DNA of 64,000 nucleotides from Siphonodentalium dalli (taxonomy: Eukaryota > Mollusca > Scaphopoda > Gadilida > Siphonodentaliidae), in assembly GCA_032622095.1 (NCBI GenBank), contig CP136066.1:66782278-66846277 (forward strand), given 5' to 3'. The notes under the pieces were generated by a model. It did no database searches. It worked only from the letters and a program-made list of their open reading frames with translations, and was not told the DNA's origin. The number at the start of each line of letters is the position of its first letter. The first letter of the stretch is position 1. Shown here piece by piece: positions 58,563-64,000 of this stretch. The translations under genes and the position numbers were made by a program.

Positions 58563-58915
58563 GCGCATGCGCAGACGAGATCTCGGAAACGGGTGGAGCT
58601 ATCGACTTGAAATTTGCTATGTGAATGTATCTTGCCCCGGATACGAATTTTATCGGGTAGCCCAGCCTGTGCGACGCCAGCTTCGCGCATGCGCAGACGA
58701 GATCTCGGAAACGGGTGGAGCTATCGACTTGAAATTTGGTATGTGAATGTATCTTGCCCCGGATACGAATTTTATCGGGTCGCCGAGCCCGTGCGACGCC
58801 AGCTTCGCGCATGCGCAGACTAGATCTCGGAAACGGGTTGAGATATCGACTTGAAATTTGGTATGTGATTGTATCTTGCCCCGGATACGAGTGGAGCTAT
58901 CGACTTGAAATTTGG
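58563..58915 (+). repeat. three 122 bp tandem repeats
   Basis: 'gcgcatgcgcagac' at 58563, 58685 and 58807. Each unit runs through 'gatctcggaaacgggtggag' and 'cttgccccggatacga', the last truncated. They are inside the Helitron-like element. The period of 122 shifts the frame, giving overlapping Arg-rich open frames that are not genes. Confidence 0.9.
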
Positions 58916-59000
58916 TTTTTGAATAGCCCGGACGTCGGGCTCATCGGCTAGTTATTATATATAAATCTTAACCCAGCCACAATTACACCACATACGTGAC

Positions 59001-59456
59001 TTAACCCTTTACCCAACAGAACTGCCCTGTGCCAATGCATTCTCTTATATATGCGAGTCGACCATAGGTCGCCTCGCATATATAAGAGAATGCATTGGCT
59101 TAACACATATTAAAAATGATAAAATTGTCAAAGAATGTAGAAAAATATTATAAAAAATGTAAGAACAAATTATAAAATTGTTAAAGAATGTAAGAAAAAA
59201 TGGTAAAAAGTGTTAAAAAAGATTTTTTTTTTAAGCCAATGCATTCTCTTATATATGCGAGGCGACCTATGGTCGACTCGCATATATAAGAGAATGCATT
59301 GGCACAGGGCATAACTGTAACCATCACAATGTGGTCAATGAACCGGTTCCAATGATATCCATATTTGTATGGTGTTATTGAGACAGACCGAAGATATTTT
59401 AGGCTGTTGAAGCTTTATTTGGGCGTTTTTGGCCGGTTTGTTGGGTAAAGGGTTAA
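59001..59456. mobile_element. piggyBac-like MITE, copy B (reverse orientation to copy A)
   Basis: TTAACCCTTTACCCAACA at 59001 and TGTTGGGTAAAGGGTTAA ending 59456. The interior is the reverse complement of 8444-8914 with very few differences, including both hairpins. It ends 50 bp before the last exon of gene 2, so the branch point and pyrimidine tract of intron 6 must lie in 59457-59506, which contains 'cgaactaatttttgtcaccgcag'. Confidence 0.85.
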
Positions 59457-59506
59457 TCTCAATTCAGCCCCAAAGTTGTCAAACGAACTAATTTTTGTCA
59501 CCGCAG

Positions 59507-59745
59507 GAGTCGAGCTGTACACCGCCGTCTACATAGATGGGTCTGACCAAGGATCAGAAGGAACATGGCGCACAATCTCAGGTGACCCATCACCCTTTCT
59601 AAAATGGTGGAACACACAGCCGAATGGAGGGACCGGTCAGAACTGCTTGGGCATGTACCTTGCCATGAACGGATACGAGATGGGAGACGCACCGTGCTCC
59701 CCGGAGACAAGGTTGGCCATGTGTCAGTTTCAAACAATTGCATAG
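59507..59745 (+). CDS. gene 2 exon 7: C-terminal half of C-type lectin domain, stop
   Basis: The acceptor 'ttgtcaccgcag' leaves two bases completing Gly with exon 6. The translation (residues 352-429) has YIDGSDQGSEGTWRTISG, then WWNTQPNGGTGQNC, MGDAPC and MCQF, ending TAG. These match the CTLD 'W.DGSD..EG.W', the '.P.' calcium loop, NC and the two last cysteines. The calcium-loop motif is QPN, neither the EPN of mannose binders nor the QPD of galactose binders, and the usual WND is MGD (409-411). Calcium-dependent sugar binding is therefore uncertain. No anchor follows, so the product is soluble. Confidence 0.9.
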
Positions 59746-59896
59746 GGTGTCAGCCAAAGAAGAAAACGAAGAAATTCATTTCGAACAAGAACAGGGCATG
59801 GAACCTACATCATCAGTTCAGTCTCTAATCCAAAGTTTGTTTAGACACATAAGCGTTTTACAGTAGTGCATATTCAAAAATCCATAATCTTTAAAA

Positions 59897-59902
59897 AATA
59901 AA
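59897..59902 (+). promoter_or_regulatory. possible poly(A) signal of gene 2
   Basis: AATAAA about 150 bases after the stop. Support is positional. Confidence 0.45.
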
Positions 59903-60849
59903 AAAAACAGCTAAAGTTTGTAACCGGTTTCCAATCGCATAATTTGTTCTCGGAGTTATAGCCCTCCCAAAGATCGACAGGGAATTTCCAATGCAGTTTT
60001 CTGGTTTCCGGATTATTAACGTTAGAAAGTTTTAACCAATTTCAACCAAACTTGGTATCGAAGTCAGCTATTCCACCAACATACAGGTAAAGTTCATAAC
60101 CGGGTGTTGCTCCGATAGTTTTGTCCGGAGTTATGGGCCTTTCGTCAACTTAGTGAATGTTCAAATCAGTTTTCTACTTTCTTGATAACTTTAGAAAGCT
60201 TCGAACGATTTTCAATCAAACAACTTTGTATGGTATTCTGACACGGGTTCAGTTCTCTTGTTTAATTTGGCCTAACTGTACTAGGCTGTTTGGCTGGTAA
60301 AATAGTGTTGACACAAAATTCCTGAAAGTAGCCCATTTACCGTATACACACATTTTAAAGGGGGTTGTACCCTGGATCCGGCCATTAGTGGGGCGGTCTC
60401 CCTTTATGCTCGGCAGTATTTATGCAGTAGATGGGTGGGTTTGTCCCGTGGATGGTCGAGGAATGCACTCGTGTGCTCCATGAGAGATGCGGGCAGCATG
60501 GTGATTTTAATGATTATGGATTTGTGACTGGACTCAAATTAATTTTCATTATAGCTGCAGTGTTGTTAGTATTGTTCATAGAGCGTTACTTCATATTAAA
60601 TCTAAAGGTCTAAATCGACAAACCTTAATGCATCTTCATTCAATCATGAGTAAACGAGAGAAAATTATATCAATCATTCCAACCAACCACAATTACAACT
60701 ATAATGCGTATTATTTACTAACCACATTTATTATCTACCATGGAGTATCGAGTGCTTTCCTCTTAACCTGGAAATTATATGTGAGATACAATAAGAGACT
60801 GAACTCTATAACTGGAAAAATTGAGACTGCAAAAATCAAATACAACTTA
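59903..60849. other. 3' flank of gene 2, no gene recognised
   Basis: The segments at about 60010-60060 and 60180-60240 both read 'ttagaaag.tt...cgattt.caa.caaac', a degenerate duplication of an interspersed repeat. Open frames at 60431-60613 and 60628-60852 resemble no family known to me; the second may belong to the LINE remnant that follows. Confidence 0.4.
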
Positions 60850-61260
60850 TAAAACATTTTATCCACTCACCAGAGACAAATATTCAATGAGATCAGAAAC
60901 TAATGAGAAATGTTACTGAAACTTTGTCAAATAGCTGATGACACAAGTATTCCATCTTTTCAATATAACATTATTCAAAATATAATCTAGACCAACACAA
61001 AACAATTTAAGTGCAAACTTTCAGAAACTGAATTGTGTACATTTTGTGGGAATACGAAGGAGAACATTTTACACGAAGTCTCAAAATCAATACTGCTTGA
61101 ATTTCAAGATCGTTTAAAAGATTGTAATATCTTTTTCACAATTTACACCGGAATTTGTAATATTAGGTTTAGGGAAAAAGACAGCATCTGCAATGCAGCA
61201 GCAATTCTTAATATGTCTTATTTTATATAAGAGGTATATATCTTCATGTAAAATGAAGCC
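60850..61260 (+). mobile_element. LINE ORF2 C-terminal remnant
   Basis: Broken frames contain IPSFQYNIIQNII, then FKCKLSETELCTFCGNTKEN with ILHEVSKSILLEFQDRLKD. This resembles the region after reverse transcriptase in many non-LTR elements ('FQY.I.HRIL.TN', 'C.FC....E.I.HLF..C..V..FW'). A stop follows the first piece and the frame shifts, so it is inactive. The LINE type differs from that in intron 1. Confidence 0.6.
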
Positions 61261-61498
61261 TATTAACACCTCGCTCCAATGATCGAATCAGGAATTACAA
61301 AACATAGAACTTACTTCTATGCCAATCCAGAATCAAAGAACAAAATTTGTTTTCGTGAAAGATGAAAATTTATAGAAAATCGTTTTGAACGACCAACACT
61401 TTAATTGTGTTGACAATAAAAGAGTTTATTACCTCAAAAGTTAAACCCAGGGGCAGCAGGAAGACGGCCAGTAGGAACCTCATTCTGCTGAGGTGTAA

Positions 61499-61590
61499 GC
61501 AGAATGAGGTCACAGAGGGTGAATTTGGTGATGCTAGCCCGCTATGCGGGTTAGCATCACTAAATTCACCCTCTGGGGACCTCAATCTGC
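61499..61590. repeat. 92 bp hairpin element, dispersed family
   Basis: 'gcagaatgaggtcacagagg...gctagcccgc' pairs with 'gcgggttagc...cctctggggacctc'. Degenerate copies are at about 16480-16560, and half-copies ('gggacctcattttgcttatg') at about 16255, 29078 and 31868. The preceding 'ccaggggcagcaggaagac' (61447) also occurs at 14760. Confidence 0.75.
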
Positions 61591-61664
61591 AAAAGACAGA
61601 CACCCTATTTAAAGGCTTGTTCCTGCACAATAATACTGATTCGCCTTCACCGCTTTGTTATTAA

Positions 61665-62160
61665 TTCTTACATATTGTAAACTAAACATCTACATCAACA
61701 CTGAATGGTGATTGATAGAGCAAATAGAGTAACTGAATTATACATGATATATCCCAGCGAAGGTGCATGGAAAGGTGTCTGGAGGCCACTCAATGTTCCT
61801 TCTTACCTCCCTCCTAGGATACCACGGTTACAAATATTTTGATTTTGATCCCAGGCATCCCAAAATGAGACAAACCCAGACATGAAATACCATTTTTAGA
61901 TTCTACCCCACCAATACTATTTAACAAATACTATACAAACAAATTGACAAATCACTGACTATATCATTTATTTGTTCATGTAGTTGAGATGTTATATATT
62001 GAGATCTGAATAAAAAATATAAAAAAAATACTTTGATACATATCTAGCTCACTCACTGAATGAATTCCAGATAGTAGTCTGGTCGTTGAAGCATTGTCCC
62101 TCTAGAGATCGGAAGTCACAAAAATATAGAATATAATTTGATGAGTGTCCAAAGCAACCA
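61665..62160. other. no gene recognised
   Basis: AT-rich, nothing recognised. Confidence 0.4.
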
Positions 62161-62189
62161 AACTAGTATCGAAATACATCATATGATGT

Positions 62190-63350
62190 CCAAAACCATT
62201 TAGCGAGTGTCCCAAACCATCTAAGAAGCGTGAAACCACGCAACGGGTGTCCCAGCCACCTTAATAATATACCAAATAAATCGGTGAGTGACCAAGTCCA
62301 TAGAACGGGCGTCCCAATTAAGCCAACTGGTGTCCCAAAACAACATATGTAACACAGTCCACACACCATCCAAATAGTGCCCAAACCAGTCAAATGTGTG
62401 TTCCATACCATCCACCGATTGCCATGTCACCCACCGAGTGTCCCAATTCATGCACGGGTGTCCCAAACCACACAAATGGGTGTCTCAAACCATCAAGTGT
62501 GTTCCAAAACCATTCAATGGGTGTCCCAAACCAACATATGAGTGTCCATAATCATCAAATGAGTGTCCCAAGCCACACGGTAATTGTCTCATACCACCAG
62601 GAGTGTCTAAAACATACAACTGGTGTATCAAACCACCCACTGAATGTCCCACATCATCTAATGATTGTCCCAAACTAGTGTACAAAAAACCATACATCAA
62701 ATATATCAAACCAATGTTTTTGGTGAACTCACTTGATCGTCTGAAATACTCGTCGGAGGGTTTTGTAGGTGTATTGAGATGACAGTTGATAGTTGGTTTG
62801 TAACACCTGTCCAGTTGGATGGATATGGAACTCATAGAATGGATTGTGATGCTAGTTTTATGGTGTGGGTCAACCGCTGGGTGATTTGTGACTTCATTTG
62901 GATGGTTTTGTGGCACCAATTGGGTAGTTTGTTCACAAGGCGTGGTTTGGGACACTCGCTATATATTTTAGACACTAGCTATGTGCATTGGGACACTGTG
63001 TGGCATGACACTCCCAAATGTCTGGGGGATACTAGTTATGTGGCATGTTGTAAATACTGGATGCCTGCCACTCGTGTGGTTTCGGACACCCGATGGATGG
63101 TTTGGCTACCTTTGTACACACATTGTGTGGTTTGGGGCGCTGAGTGAGTGGTTTGACACAATCGATGGGTGCTCATTGTATGGTTTGTTTTACTCATTTG
63201 ATCGTTATGGACACTCACTGGATGGTTTGGGACACACCTGTGGTTTCGAAGATCGGTTGCAAAGTCTGGAACACTACCGGTGTGGTTTGGAAACATTCGT
63301 TGTATGGATTGGGTCCCTAACCAGGTCGATTGAGACACTCACTTGGTAGT
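62190..63350. repeat. short-unit repeat arrays in opposite orientations
   Basis: From 62190 to about 62680 the sequence is degenerate copies of a roughly 30 bp unit with 'gtgtcccaaaccat'. From about 62835 to 63350 the complement appears: 'atggtttgggacactc'. The join region (62685-62835) lacks the unit. Open frames on both strands are read-throughs of the repeat. Confidence 0.82.
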
Positions 63351-63539
63351 TTGGGAGACTCATTTTGGGTGTGTTGGAATACCAGATGCATCGTTTGGGG
63401 GTTTCTTACATATTTTATTAATTTGTATCAGAAATTAACGACTTTCCCTTCATGATACGCATGGAAAAATTGGATATGTTATTATTTGGTCACATTTTTA
63501 CAGTCCGGGAACTCGACTGAGCGTGTATGGTTGGCAGAT

Positions 63540-63790
63540 TAAAAACAATTCTAATTTTCAATTTTTTTTTACATATTCCATTCTTTTGACCCACAAATGA
63601 CGACTTTCGCTTTCTGGAATTCATGGGGATGTTTTATGTTATTATATTTTTTATTAACAAAATTCAAGTTTTCACCATTTCTTTTTTTACATATTCTAGT
63701 GTTTTGACCCAAAAATGACGAATTTCTGGAATTCATGGGAATTTTGGATATGTTATTATAAGTATAGTAACACTCAAAAACACCAAAAGT
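63540..63790. repeat. two tandem copies of a roughly 130 bp unit
   Basis: 'tttttttacatattc', 'ttttgaccca.aaatgacga' and 'tctggaattcatggg' occur near 63565-63640 and again near 63683-63750; a weaker first copy is near 63410-63480. No gene seen to the end of the window. Confidence 0.65.
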
Positions 63791-64000
63791 CATTTCATAG
63801 CAATTTTGTTCACGGTTGGGCATTTCTTTTCATTAGTTTGACTGGGCTAATAAAGAACTGCAAAATTGACAAAAAAAGGCATAAATATGACCCTATTTAA
63901 AATATATGTAGAAAAATTTCCTCAAAGCAAATTTTGGATATATCGTTCCACATATTCTGCCCGACAAAATAACACCAAAAACAGCTTGTTACCCATTTAA

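Larger units (their letters stand above)
56582..58951 (+). mobile_element. Helitron-like element interrupted by a nested TIR element
   Basis: The 5' end is A|TCTCATATATATTTTGAAG (56582). The 3' end has the hairpin AGCCCG-GACGT-CGGGCT (58925-58941), then catcgg and CTAG|T (58948-58952). Removing the nested element (56609-58418) and one TGT joins 'gaagacctctgt' to 'atgtttgtctgtatg'. This restores a 5' region like that of the other Helitron-like elements here. The remainder is about 557 bp with three 122 bp repeats and no coding sequence. Confidence 0.7.
49399..59506 (+). other. gene 2 intron 6, about 10 kb, filled with transposons
   Basis: Contents in order: an interspersed repeat and 3x50 bp tandem (49580-49862), Mutator-like MITE (50509-50833), long inverted repeat (51170-51310), Helitron-like element (51693-54955), Helitron-like element with a nested TIR element (56582-58951) and a piggyBac-like MITE (59001-59456). 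In 55000-56580 I see no gene and no clear repeat. Confidence 0.6.

Noticed and set aside
58426-58951. Overlapping Arg-rich open frames on both strands
   Set aside because: They follow the 122 bp repeats of a Helitron-like element and shift frame between units.
62394-63349. Open frames of 94-156 codons on both strands near the window end
   Set aside because: They are read-throughs of the inverted short-repeat arrays.

Overview
This is eukaryotic (animal) nuclear DNA: AT-rich, with intron-split genes, GT-AG splice sites, long repeat-filled introns and many DNA transposons. The domain mix (CUB-ZP, PAN, Cys-rich EB-like modules, C-type lectin, HECT-like tandem pseudogenes) and the repeat style suggest a marine invertebrate, possibly a mollusc or another lophotrochozoan. 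That placement is inference only. No prokaryotic operon, CRISPR array, rRNA or tRNA gene was recognised.

Two genes can be assembled from exons with matching splice phases, both on the + strand. Gene 1 (2151 to 15241; its 5' end lies outside the window) encodes a Pro/Thr-rich linker, a CUB domain with no cysteines, and a zona pellucida (ZP) module ending in a furin-type site and a stop. Gene 2 (27838 to 59745, seven coding exons, 429 aa) encodes a signal peptide, a PAN/Apple-like domain, a short EGF-like exon, three homologous six-cysteine modules and a C-terminal C-type lectin domain (CTLD). Both products look secreted. Nothing in the sequence shows that they act together.

Between the genes (15.2 to 27.8 kb) lie minisatellites and a roughly 2.2 kb tandem duplication carrying two decayed HECT-like pseudogenes. 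Intron 1 of gene 2 (28.2 to 37.7 kb) contains a 2.8 kb tandem duplication with broken LINE reverse transcriptase. Intron 5 (42.6 to 49.2 kb) contains a cluster of palindromes and then about 36 copies of a 74 bp minisatellite. Each unit is a copy of the splice acceptor plus the first codons of the CTLD exon that follows; this is the most unusual feature of the window. Intron 6 (49.4 to 59.5 kb) is filled with transposons: two Helitron-like elements (one with a 1.8 kb TIR element nested in it), a Mutator-like MITE and a piggyBac-like MITE. The last 4 kb hold a LINE fragment and oppositely oriented arrays of a short repeat.

All exon calls rest on reading frame, phase and domain recognition by eye. 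No transcript or database search was available.
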